A stretch of DNA of 64,000 bases from Leifsonia sp. 466MF (GTDB taxonomy: Bacteria; Actinomycetota; Actinomycetes; Actinomycetales; Microbacteriaceae): assembly GCF_900100265.1 (NCBI RefSeq), contig NZ_LT629696.1:3968001-4032000 (forward strand), given 5' to 3'. Shown one piece after another: positions 8,528 through 15,561 of the stretch (positions within the stretch are counted from its first letter, which is position 1; every line of letters begins with the position of its first letter). Below the pieces are notes generated by a model. That model worked only from the letters and a program-made list of their open reading frames with translations, searched no databases and had not been told where the DNA came from. The position numbers and the translations under genes were made by a program.

Positions 8528-9433
8528 TCAGGCCGCGGCGCGGGCGAAGTAGGAGCCGGCGGCCAGGTCCTCCAGCAGGGTCGGGCCGGTCGGCGCCCAG
8601 TCGAACCGGCGCTGCGTGAGTGCGCTGGAGGCCTGGAGGTCGAGGGCGAAGATCCGCCCGATCCACCCGAAATGCGCCTCCACGTCGGCAGGGTCGATCG
8701 ACACGGCCGGGAGGCCGAGCCCGGCGCCGATCGCCTCGGCGATGTCGCGGGTGCGCACCCCCTGCTCGCCGATCGCGTGCACGACGGTCGCGGCTCCGGC
8801 GTTCTCCAGGGCGCGGGCGACCAGGCGGGCGGCATCCCCCCGGTGCACGGCGGGCCAGTGGTTCGACCCGTCGCCCACATAGGCGGCAACGCCCTTCTCG
8901 CGTGCGACGCGCACCAACTCGGCGGTGAAGCCGTGGTCGCCGGCGCCGTGGACGGTCGGAGCGAAGCGCAGGGCGACCGGGTGGATGCCGCGGTCGACGA
9001 ACCCGAACGCCAGCTCCTCCGCTCCTCCGCGCGGGGCGTCCGGCCCGGAGAACGGCGCGAGGTCGTCTTCGGTCGCGATCTGGCCGGGCGCGACGAACGC
9101 GACACCGGAGGCGAACAGCAGGGGCGCATCCCTGCCCTCCAGGGCGTCTCCGAAGGTCTCGAGGGCGGCGCGTTCCGCGCGACCCGCTCCCGCCTGGTCG
9201 CTGAAGTCGTGGTTGTAGCCGAGGTGGACGACGGCGTCGGCCGCGGCGGCGGAGTCGCGCAGGACGTCCAGGTCGGTCAACCCGCCGGAGACCGGTTCGA
9301 CGCCCGCGGCGCGGAGGCGTGCGGCGGACGCGTCCGACCGGGCCAGCCCGCGGACCTCGTGGCCGGCGGCGAGGAGTTCGGGGACGACGGCTGATCCGAT
9401 CCAGCCCGATCCCCCGGTGATGAATACACGCAT
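8528..9433 (-). CDS. NAD(P)-dependent epimerase / atypical SDR
   Basis: This 301-residue extended/atypical short-chain dehydrogenase has the nucleotide-binding motif GGSGWIG at residues 7-13, followed by VRGLARSDASAARLRAAGVE. It continues with an NmrA/DUF1731-like fold (VHLGYNHDF, LLFASGVAFV). There is no clean YxxxK pair, so catalysis is uncertain. It may be a sugar epimerase-like enzyme or an NAD(P) sensor. It is transcribed divergently from a TetR regulator with two operator-like palindromes between them, so it is the likely target of that regulator. Confidence 0.8.
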   Translation of the reverse strand: MRVFITGGSGWIGSAVVPELLAAGHEVRGLARSDASAARLRAAGVEPVSGGLTDLDVLRDSAAAADAVVHLGYNHDFSDQAGAGRAERAALETFGDALEGRDAPLLFASGVAFVAPGQIATEDDLAPFSGPDAPRGGAEELAFGFVDRGIHPVALRFAPTVHGAGDHGFTAELVRVAREKGVAAYVGDGSNHWPAVHRGDAARLVARALENAGAATVVHAIGEQGVRTRDIAEAIGAGLGLPAVSIDPADVEAHFGWIGRIFALDLQASSALTQRRFDWAPTGPTLLEDLAAGSYFARAAA

Positions 9434-9473
9434 GATGTGCTCCTTTCGCTCGTCTCTTCCCGATCGATCGACC

Positions 9474-9524
9474 GCTGATGTCAGAGACTGACGTCAGCGT
9501 AGCACTCATGTCAGCAACTGTCAT
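9474..9524. promoter_or_regulatory. Two TetR-type operators in the SDR/TetR divergent region
   Basis: Operator 1 is GCTGATGTCAG (9474-9484), AGA, CTGACGTCAGC (9488-9498), an 11-bp inverted repeat with one mismatch. Operator 2 is ATGTCAG (9508-9514), CAA, CTGTCAT (9518-9524), also with one mismatch. The centres (9486 and 9516) are 30 bases apart, about three helical turns, so two dimers would sit on one face. Operator 2 ends just before the -10 box TACACT of the regulator gene, which predicts autorepression. Confidence 0.65.
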
Positions 9525-9527
9525 CAC

Positions 9528-9542
9528 TACACTGGACACATG
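9528..9542 (+). promoter_or_regulatory. -10 box of the TetR gene, leaderless start
   Basis: TACACT at 9528-9533 is followed by six bases and the ATG at 9540, matching the leaderless pattern used repeatedly in this window. Operator 2 lies in the spacer immediately upstream. Confidence 0.55.
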
Positions 9543-10103
9543 GGACGCTGGGAGCCGGATGCGCAGGGACGTCTCGGGCGCGCCGCGCTCGAGCTCTACC
9601 TCGACCCGGGATACGAGCAGACAACGGTCGCCGACATCGCCGCCCGCGCAGGCGTGACCGAGCGAACGTTCTTCCGTCACTTCGCCGACAAGCGCGAGGT
9701 GCTCTTCGCCGGGTCCGCCGCGTTCCAGCAGACGGTGCTCTCGGCCATCGCGGACCACACGGAGGCCACGACCGCGCTGGCCGCCGCCGCCGCGGGGATG
9801 GATGCCGCGGCAGCGTTCCTCCAGAGCAGTCCCGACCCGACGTTCGCACGCCGACGCGCGGCCGTCATCGCGGCGAACGCGAGCCTTCAGGAGCGCGAGC
9901 TGCTGAAGCTCGCGACCGTCACCTCCGCGTCCGCCTCCGCTCTGGTCGAGCGCGGCTTCGAGCCGGACGAGGCGGCCGTCGCCGCCGAGGCCGCGATGGC
10001 CGCGTTCCGCCTTGCCTTCGAACGCTGGATCGCCTCCGACGAACCGCTCGACCTCCGCGACCTCGTCGCCGAGGGTGTCGCACGCTTCCGCTCCCTCGCC
10101 TGA
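9540..10103 (+). CDS. TetR-family transcriptional regulator
   Basis: This 187-residue protein has the TetR N-terminal helix-turn-helix at about residues 10-55. The recognition region TVADIAARAGVTERTFFRHF then ADKREVLF is canonical. The C-terminal ligand-binding half is Ala-rich and not assignable to a ligand. It is divergent from the SDR gene with two operator-like palindromes between them, so it probably represses itself and the SDR until an inducer binds. Confidence 0.9.
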   Translation: MGRWEPDAQGRLGRAALELYLDPGYEQTTVADIAARAGVTERTFFRHFADKREVLFAGSAAFQQTVLSAIADHTEATTALAAAAAGMDAAAAFLQSSPDPTFARRRAAVIAANASLQERELLKLATVTSASASALVERGFEPDEAAVAAEAAMAAFRLAFERWIASDEPLDLRDLVAEGVARFRSLA

Positions 10104-10201
10104 GCCCTGTCGGCGAGCCGGAGCCCTGGCGTAGAGCCGCCGCAGTGGGAAGATGATCGCACTGTCAGCGGGCGGCGCGGCATCGAGCGAAGGGGAGTCG
10201 G

Positions 10202-11161
10202 ATGGCAGCACAGACGTGGACGGACCGGCCCGAAGCAGCGCCGCACCCGCACCACCATCACGGCTGGTGGTGGAAGACGCTGCTCACGGGCCTGGCGCTG
10301 TGGATCCTGACGATCGTCGTGACGATCGTCACCGGCAACACCAACCTCATCCCGACGCTCATCCTCCTCGGGAGCTTCCTCGTCCCGTTCTGCGTCGTCC
10401 TCTTCGCCATCGAGCGCGTGAGCGGCAGCGTCAGCTCGCTGCAACTGGTGCTCGCCTTCTTCATCGGCGGGATCTTCGGCGTGCTCGGCGCCTCGCTGCT
10501 CGAGGTGAACCTGCACCAGAGCTACTGGCTGTATCTGCTGGTCGGCCTCATCGAGGAGCTGGTGAAGGGCATCCTGCTGGTCATCATCGGCTGGCGGGTC
10601 GTGCCGAAGACGGCCACCCAGGGCGCTCTGCTCGGTGCGACCGTCGGAGCGGGTTTCGCCGCGTTCGAGTCGGCCGGGTACGCCTTCAATGCGGCGATCA
10701 CGGCGCGCGGCATCGACCTGGTCTCACTGCTGCAGACCGAGGTGCTCCGCGCGATCCTCGCGCCGGTCGGCCATGTGCTCTGGACGGCGGTGCTCGGTGC
10801 CGTGCTGTTCGGCGCGGCGCGGGGACGCGACCGCTTCCGATTCTCGATCTGGATCGTCGTGACCTACGTCGGCGTGGCCATCCTGCACGGGCTCTGGGAT
10901 TCGGCGAGCGATCTGGCGGCCGTCATCGCCCTGCTCGCGAACGGTCGCGCGGTCGAGGAGCTCACCACGGCCGGCGGTCTCAGCGCCCAGACCGCGTCGG
11001 CCGTGACCGCGCTGGCCGGCATCCTCTACATCGTCGTGCTGATCGTCGTCGCGGCCGGCGGCATCCTGACCCTCTGGCTCGTGCTGCGGCACTACCGCCG
11101 CGCCGAGCGGTTGCGGGCGGTCGAGCAGCCCGTCAGCGGCCCGCGGCAGCCGACCGTCTGA
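10202..11161 (+). CDS. PrsW-family intramembrane metalloprotease
   Basis: This 319-residue protein has roughly nine transmembrane segments after a His-rich cytoplasmic start (HPHHHH at 15-20). PrsW-family motifs are present in order: EEL with E118/E119 followed by VKG, the GAGFAAFESAGYAF segment (about 147-160), the helix with HVLWTAV, and a final ILHGLWDS. In Bacillus, PrsW cleaves an anti-sigma factor (site-1 protease); the substrate here is unknown. The N-terminal His run may bind metal but is not a family feature. The last 29 bases overlap the convergent flavoprotein gene. AAGGGGAG precedes the ATG. Confidence 0.85.
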   Translation: MAAQTWTDRPEAAPHPHHHHGWWWKTLLTGLALWILTIVVTIVTGNTNLIPTLILLGSFLVPFCVVLFAIERVSGSVSSLQLVLAFFIGGIFGVLGASLLEVNLHQSYWLYLLVGLIEELVKGILLVIIGWRVVPKTATQGALLGATVGAGFAAFESAGYAFNAAITARGIDLVSLLQTEVLRAILAPVGHVLWTAVLGAVLFGAARGRDRFRFSIWIVVTYVGVAILHGLWDSASDLAAVIALLANGRAVEELTTAGGLSAQTASAVTALAGILYIVVLIVVAAGGILTLWLVLRHYRRAERLRAVEQPVSGPRQPTV

Positions 11162-12107
11162 GCGCCACCGCGCGGTCGGCGTCCTCCAGCGCGAGTTCCG
11201 CGTTGATCTGGGCGCCGGCCAGCGCGCCGGCGGCTGCGGCGGCGCCGACCTGCGCCTTGGCGTCGGCGACGTTGCCCGCGGCCCACACCCCGGGCACACC
11301 TGTTCGGCCGAACTCGTCCGCCTCGATGCTGGTGCCCATCCCGCCGGGCAGCTCGACGCGGCGCAGACCCAGGGACTGGAGGCCGTGCGTGCGGGCCTCC
11401 ATACGTGAGCCGACGGCGAGCACCTCCCGCGCGACCAGCGTGCCGTCGTCCAGCCGGACGCCGGTGATGCGATCGTCGGTCGTCTCGACGGCGGCGATGT
11501 GCCCCTCGACGATCGGGACACCCAGCGCGTCGAATCGCGCCCGCGCGGTTTCGTCGGGGTCGTGATCGTTCGCGAGGTATACGACGTCATCCGAGAGCTG
11601 CCGGAACAGCAGTGCCTGGTGGACCGATCCGTCGCCGGTCGCGACGATTCCGATGGCCCGGTCGCGGACCTCCCAGCCGTGGCAGTACGGGCAGTGCACG
11701 AGGTCGCGTCCCCAGCGCTCGGCGAGGCCCGGGATGTCGGGGAGCACATCCCGCAGCCCGGTCGCGACCAGCAGGCGGCGTGCCCCGACGGTGCGTCCGT
11801 CGCCGAGGGTCACGACGAATCCGTCGCCCGAGCGCACCGCATCCGTCACCTCGCTGTCGAGGATGCGTCCGCCATAACGCCGGACCTCCTCGCGCCCGAT
11901 CCGCAGCAGCTCCGCCGGCGGCATCCCCTCACGGCCGAGAAGACCGTGCACGCCGTCCGCCGGAGCGTTGCGGGGCGACCCCGAGTCGATCACGAGCACC
12001 TCCCGCCGCGAGCGCGCCAGCATGAGTGCGCCGTTGAGTCCCGCCGCACCGCCGCCGATCACCACGGCGTCCACCATCTCGTCCTGCTGATCCCACTGGT
12101 CCGTCAT
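11133..12107 (-). CDS. FAD/NAD(P) oxidoreductase, thioredoxin-reductase-like
   Basis: This 324-residue flavoprotein has the FAD dinucleotide motif VVIGGGAAGLNGALMLAR (about 14-31). It also has a HCPYCHGWE segment that places a CxxC pair where thioredoxin reductase has its redox cysteines, and a final GNVADAKAQVGAAAAAG FAD-binding stretch. It belongs to the short class-II pyridine nucleotide-disulfide oxidoreductases; the electron acceptor is unknown. The chosen start (MTDQWDQQ) is 19 codons inside a longer frame, because upstream codons overlap the operator region of the divergent regulator gene. It probably answers to that XRE-cupin regulator. Confidence 0.85.
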   Translation of the reverse strand: MTDQWDQQDEMVDAVVIGGGAAGLNGALMLARSRREVLVIDSGSPRNAPADGVHGLLGREGMPPAELLRIGREEVRRYGGRILDSEVTDAVRSGDGFVVTLGDGRTVGARRLLVATGLRDVLPDIPGLAERWGRDLVHCPYCHGWEVRDRAIGIVATGDGSVHQALLFRQLSDDVVYLANDHDPDETARARFDALGVPIVEGHIAAVETTDDRITGVRLDDGTLVAREVLAVGSRMEARTHGLQSLGLRRVELPGGMGTSIEADEFGRTGVPGVWAAGNVADAKAQVGAAAAAGALAGAQINAELALEDADRAVALRRSAAAGR

Positions 12108-12138
12108 GCAGCCAGTGTCGACGCCGGCCCGCCGGGAT

Positions 12139-12164
12139 GGCAAATATTCTTGCCGAAATGGCAA
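12139..12164. promoter_or_regulatory. Operator cluster GGCAA/TTGCC between flavoprotein and XRE-cupin genes
   Basis: Three half-sites alternate in direction: GGCAA (12139-12143), TTGCC (12150-12154) and GGCAA (12160-12164), with 6- and 5-base spacers. They fill the 66-base gap between the two divergent starts and abut a CAAAAT -10-like box (12162-12167) six bases before the regulator ATG. This arrangement fits an autoregulating XRE dimer that also controls the flavoprotein gene. Confidence 0.55.
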
Positions 12165-12173
12165 AATGATCCC

Positions 12174-12749
12174 ATGGACACCGAAGACGCCATCGCGGCC
12201 GCCGGGGCCCGGCTGCGCAGCCTGCGCACCGACCGCGGCCTCACACTCGCCGAGGTCGAGCAGACCACCGGCATCTCCACCAGCACGCTGAGCCGCCTGG
12301 AGTCCGGCCGCCGCAAGGCGACTCTCGAACTTCTGCTGCCGTTGGCGCGCGTGTACGGCACAACGCTCGACGAGCTCGTCCGGACGCCGCCCTCAGACCC
12401 GCGGGTGCGTGCCCGGCCGATCGACTGCGAGGGGATGACACTTCTGCCGCTGTCCCGGCACGCGACGGGACTGCAGGCCTACAAGATCGTCATACCGCCC
12501 CGTGCTCGCGCCGTCCCGCGGCAGCGTACCCACGAGGGGTACGAGTGGCTCTACGTGCTCAGCGGCCGGCTCCGCTTGCTGCTCGGCGACGAGGAGGTCG
12601 TGCTCGAGCCCGGGGAGGCGGCGGAGTTCGACACGCGGGTGCCGCATTGGTTCGGGGCCGAGCCGGGAGGCGCGGTCGAACTGGTGTCGCTGTTCGGGTC
12701 GCAGGGCGAACGGGCGCACGTGCGCGCCCGCACGACGGCGGCGGCATAG
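12174..12749 (+). CDS. XRE-family regulator with C-terminal cupin domain
   Basis: This 191-residue protein has an XRE helix-turn-helix at residues 10-65 (LRTDRGLTLAEVEQTTGIST then STLSRLESGRR) and a cupin sensor at about 110-185 (GYEWLYVLSGRLRLLLGDEEVVLEPGEA in outline). XRE-cupin regulators usually sense small metabolites and repress neighbouring oxidative or amino-acid genes. The ATG at 12174 is preferred because it sits six bases after CAAAAT and gives a family-length protein. Its tail is convergent with the RimK gene, 18 bases away. Confidence 0.9.
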   Translation: MDTEDAIAAAGARLRSLRTDRGLTLAEVEQTTGISTSTLSRLESGRRKATLELLLPLARVYGTTLDELVRTPPSDPRVRARPIDCEGMTLLPLSRHATGLQAYKIVIPPRARAVPRQRTHEGYEWLYVLSGRLRLLLGDEEVVLEPGEAAEFDTRVPHWFGAEPGGAVELVSLFGSQGERAHVRARTTAAA

Positions 12750-12767
12750 CAGCACCGTCGCTCGCTC

Positions 12768-13994
12768 TTACTCCGTCGCGGCGACGGGTGCGGTCTCGCT
12801 CTCGGTCAGCGCCTCCTGGGCCTCCTTCGGCAGCTTGCGCACCTTGGCCCGGCGCTTGCGGCGGTCCGGGATCATCGACCGCATCTCCTCCAGCCGCCCG
12901 AAGCAGAGCAGCCGGTCGCCCGCCTCCAGGACGACGCCGCTGCGCGGGTTCGGGATGACGGACGCGCCCCGGTGCAGGGTGAGCACCGAGATATCGCGGT
13001 CGCCGAGACCGGAGTCGCGGAGGGTCTTGCCGACGAGGTCCGCGTTGGTGTGCACGAGCAGCTCGGCGACTCCGTAGCCGGTCGAGACGGTGAGACGCTG
13101 ACGGACATCGATCTCGGGGAACGCCACCTGGTTGTCGATGAAGTCGATGATCGCGCCGGCCACATCCAGTCCGGTCGCCCGCTCGATGCCCTCGAGCCCC
13201 GGCGAGGAGTTGACCTCCATGACCAGCGGGCCGTCCTTGCCCTCCAGCATGTCGACGCCGGCGACGCGGAGTCCCATGATCTGCGCCGACCGCACCGCCG
13301 CCTCCTCGAATTCGGGAGTCAGTGCGACCTTCTCGACGGTGCCGCCGCGGTGCACGTTGGAGCGGAACTCGTCCCCGCTCGCCACGCGCCGCATCGCGGC
13401 CACCACCCGATCTCCGACCACGAGCGCGCGGATGTCGCGCCCGCGGCTCTCGGCGATGAAGCTCTGGATGAGCACGTTCTGCTTCGTGGAGTGCAGCGTC
13501 TCGATGATCGACTCCGCGATCTTCGCCTCCGGGGCCAGGATGACGCCGATGCCCTGCGTGCCCTCGAGCAGCTTGATCACGACGGGCGCACCGCCGACGC
13601 GCTCGATCGCCATGCGCACGTCCGCGCGGCTGTTCACGAACGCCGTGCGCGGCATCCCGATGTTGTGGCGCGAGAGGATCTGCGTCGCCCGCAGCTTGTC
13701 GCGCGAGTTCGTGATGCCGTTCGCGGTGTTCGGCGTGTACACATCCATCTGCTCGAACTGCCGCACGACGGCGGTGCCGTAATAGGTGATCGAGTTGCCG
13801 ATGCGCGGCAGGATCGCGTCGTAGTCGGACAGCAGCCGGCCCCGGTACTGCAGGTCCGGCTCGTCGCCGGAGAGGTCGATCGCGAACCGGAGCGTGTTGA
13901 GCACCTTGACCGTATGACCGCGGTTCTCGGCCGCCGAGCGCAGCCGCTGCGTCGAATACGCGTGCGGGGCGCGCGAGAGGATGGCGAGTTTCAC
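12768..13994 (-). CDS. rimK: RimK-family glutamate ligase fused to an RCK_C (TrkA-C) domain
   Basis: This 408-residue protein has a RimK-type ATP-grasp ligase in its first ~300 residues: MKLAILSRAP start, KLLEGTQGIGVIL nucleotide loop, and the metal-binding EVNSSPGLEGIE. The last ~85 residues are a TrkA-C/RCK_C ligand-binding domain (VAELLVHTNADLVGKTLRDS then LEAGDRLLCFG). RimK adds glutamates to the C-terminus of ribosomal protein S6 in E. coli; the target here is unproven. The extra RCK_C domain suggests control by a small ligand, for example a cyclic dinucleotide (inference). GTG at 13994 follows AGGAG and starts directly at the conserved KLAILSR. A RimB-like protease gene is divergent, 26 bases away. 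Confidence 0.85.
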   Translation of the reverse strand: MKLAILSRAPHAYSTQRLRSAAENRGHTVKVLNTLRFAIDLSGDEPDLQYRGRLLSDYDAILPRIGNSITYYGTAVVRQFEQMDVYTPNTANGITNSRDKLRATQILSRHNIGMPRTAFVNSRADVRMAIERVGGAPVVIKLLEGTQGIGVILAPEAKIAESIIETLHSTKQNVLIQSFIAESRGRDIRALVVGDRVVAAMRRVASGDEFRSNVHRGGTVEKVALTPEFEEAAVRSAQIMGLRVAGVDMLEGKDGPLVMEVNSSPGLEGIERATGLDVAGAIIDFIDNQVAFPEIDVRQRLTVSTGYGVAELLVHTNADLVGKTLRDSGLGDRDISVLTLHRGASVIPNPRSGVVLEAGDRLLCFGRLEEMRSMIPDRRKRRAKVRKLPKEAQEALTESETAPVAATE

Positions 13995-14020
13995 GGGAGG
14001 GCTCCTGCAAAGATGGGGGA

Positions 14021-14497
14021 ATGGCCGACCTCCATCCAACCACCGACACGGTCGGCTGGCGTGAGTGGGTGAGCCTTCCCGGCATCGGCGTGCCGTGGAT
14101 CAAGGTGAAGGTCGACACCGGAGCCCGCAGTTCGTCCCTGCACGCCTTCGACATCGAGGAGCTGCCGGGCGATCGGGTGCGGTTCCGGGTGCAGCCGTGG
14201 CAGGACTCCGATCGGGATGCGGTCACCGCCGAGTGCGCGGTGCACGACCGCCGCGTGGTGCGCAGCTCGTCCGGTCACACGGAGGAGCGGATCGTCGTGC
14301 TGCTCGACCTGGTTCTCGGCGGCCGCCCGGTGACCGCGGAGACGACGCTGACCAACCGCGACCAGATGGGTTTCCGGATGCTGGTCGGGCGCGAGGCGCT
14401 CCGCCAGGGCTTCATGGTGGACCCGGCGCGCTCCTTCCTCGGCGGCCGGGCGCCGCGAGAGATCCGCCGCCGCAACCGCGGCCGCGAGCTCGCCTGA
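14021..14497 (+). CDS. RimB-like retropepsin-fold protease (PF05618 family)
   Basis: This 158-residue protein is of the family once called ATP-dependent zinc protease. It has the aspartyl-protease-like signature VKVDTGARSSSLHA (about 29-42) with the catalytic DTGA. A second conserved region (TNRDQMGFRMLVGREALRQG) and FMVDPARSF follow. In Pseudomonas, RimB works with RimK by trimming glutamates from ribosomal protein S6. Its place head-to-head with a RimK ligase makes a writer-eraser pair likely. AAAGAT lies six bases before the ATG, so the mRNA may be leaderless. Confidence 0.85.
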   Translation: MADLHPTTDTVGWREWVSLPGIGVPWIKVKVDTGARSSSLHAFDIEELPGDRVRFRVQPWQDSDRDAVTAECAVHDRRVVRSSSGHTEERIVVLLDLVLGGRPVTAETTLTNRDQMGFRMLVGREALRQGFMVDPARSFLGGRAPREIRRRNRGRELA

Positions 14498-14531
14498 CGC
14501 GCGGCCACCCGCGTCTCCCCCCGGCTGTCGC

Positions 14532-14630
14532 GAGATTTGGCGCAAATCTCGGTTTTGACGGCCCCATAACGGAGATTTGGCGCAAATCTCGGTTTTGATC
14601 GCCCCATAACGGAGATTTGGCGCAAATCTC
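14532..14630. repeat. Three 19-bp hairpin repeats with an exact 40-bp period
   Basis: GAGATTTGGCGCAAATCTC occurs at 14532-14550, 14572-14590 and 14612-14630. Each copy has perfect 7-bp arms (GAGATTT/AAATCTC) around GGCGC. The two 21-base spacers are nearly identical (GGTTTTGACGGCCCCATAACG in the first; the second differs at two positions), so the unit is a 40-bp tandem repeat. It fills the gap between convergent genes and each hairpin is followed by TTTT on the plus strand, so it may act as a bidirectional terminator. Confidence 0.8.
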
Positions 14631-14651
14631 GCGGACGGCGAGGCGCGGCGC

Positions 14652-15530
14652 TCAGTCCAGACCGAGTTCGCGCCTCCAGTGGGCCAGGAACTCGGCGCCC
14701 GCGTCGTCGTGGATGGCGTCGCCGATCGTGATCACCTGGTACGGCCGCTCGAGCACGCCGTCGGAGGGCCGCACATCCACGTGGGCCACCTCGTAGCCTG
14801 CGTCGTGCACGAAGTCCGCCATCTTGTAGTCGCTGCGCGAGTCACCCACCGACCGCCAGCGGCGGGGGAGCGGTCCGCGCGCCGCGAAGTAGTCGAAGGC
14901 GCGCTGCGCGCCGCGGTCCTTGTCGAGCAGCACCGACTCGATGTCGGTGGAGATGATGGTCGGGTCGATCCGGTACGGCACAGCGCCGTCGGCGTCGCGG
15001 GCTTCCCGGTCGCCGTAGCGCAGGCCGACCCCGAGGCCGGTCAGCGCGTCGAAGGCGGCGTCCTGGAAACGCGACTGGGCCTCGGCGTAGGTGTCCGCAT
15101 CCACGTCGGTGCGCTGCTCGACCGAGATCATCGCGCGCTTGGTCTCGTCGAAGAACATGGTGTCGGCGAAGCGGTCGCGCACGAGCCGGCGGACCGCGTC
15201 GACCGCCTCGGGCGTGAAGGCGACCGTCTCGTCCACGGTGACCTCGCCCATCCCCTCGCCGGTGATCGGCGCCCACGCGCCGCCCTTCTCGAACACGCCG
15301 AACATCCGCGCGCCGTGCTGGTCGAGGGCATCGCCGAGGCCCGCGTCGCACAGCGGCGTCACCACCTGGTTGCGGATGAAATCGCCCGACCGCCCGGTGA
15401 TGAACGCGATCGGGACGCCCGCGGCGGCCATCGCCACCAGGTCGGTGACGATGCTGCGGATGGCGATGGTGCGGGTGACGGGACTCGCGATGGGCCCGTC
15501 GACGTCGAAGAGGAGGCCGAGGTTGTGCAC
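14652..15530 (-). CDS. HAD-superfamily hydrolase
   Basis: This 292-residue phosphatase-like protein has HAD motif I LLFDVDGPIAS (nucleophile D9, D11), motif II AFITGRSGDFI, and a late VGDSRSDYKMADF that supplies the Mg-binding aspartates. A cap domain lies between motifs II and III, as in Cof/trehalose-phosphatase-like type IIB proteins. The substrate is unknown. GTG at 15530 is chosen because motif I follows within eight residues and GGAGAG lies eight bases upstream. It is divergent from the DNA methyltransferase with a 31-base gap. Confidence 0.8.
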   Translation of the reverse strand: MHNLGLLFDVDGPIASPVTRTIAIRSIVTDLVAMAAAGVPIAFITGRSGDFIRNQVVTPLCDAGLGDALDQHGARMFGVFEKGGAWAPITGEGMGEVTVDETVAFTPEAVDAVRRLVRDRFADTMFFDETKRAMISVEQRTDVDADTYAEAQSRFQDAAFDALTGLGVGLRYGDREARDADGAVPYRIDPTIISTDIESVLLDKDRGAQRAFDYFAARGPLPRRWRSVGDSRSDYKMADFVHDAGYEVAHVDVRPSDGVLERPYQVITIGDAIHDDAGAEFLAHWRRELGLD

Positions 15531-15561
15531 AGTCCATTCTCTCCGCTGCGAGAATGGTCGC

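Noticed and set aside
6889..9129. A 746-codon minus-strand frame over gadC and the SDR gene
   Set aside because: It covers the antiporter in antisense and overlaps the SDR in the wrong frame; the composition is Arg/Asp shadow sequence.
14275..14625. A minus-strand protein made from the hairpin repeats
   Set aside because: Its start lies in the tandem repeats and its body is antisense to the RimB-like gene; there is no ribosome binding site or domain.
14532..14630. A CRISPR array
   Set aside because: Only three units exist, the spacers are almost identical to each other, and the repeat is a perfect hairpin; no cas genes are near.
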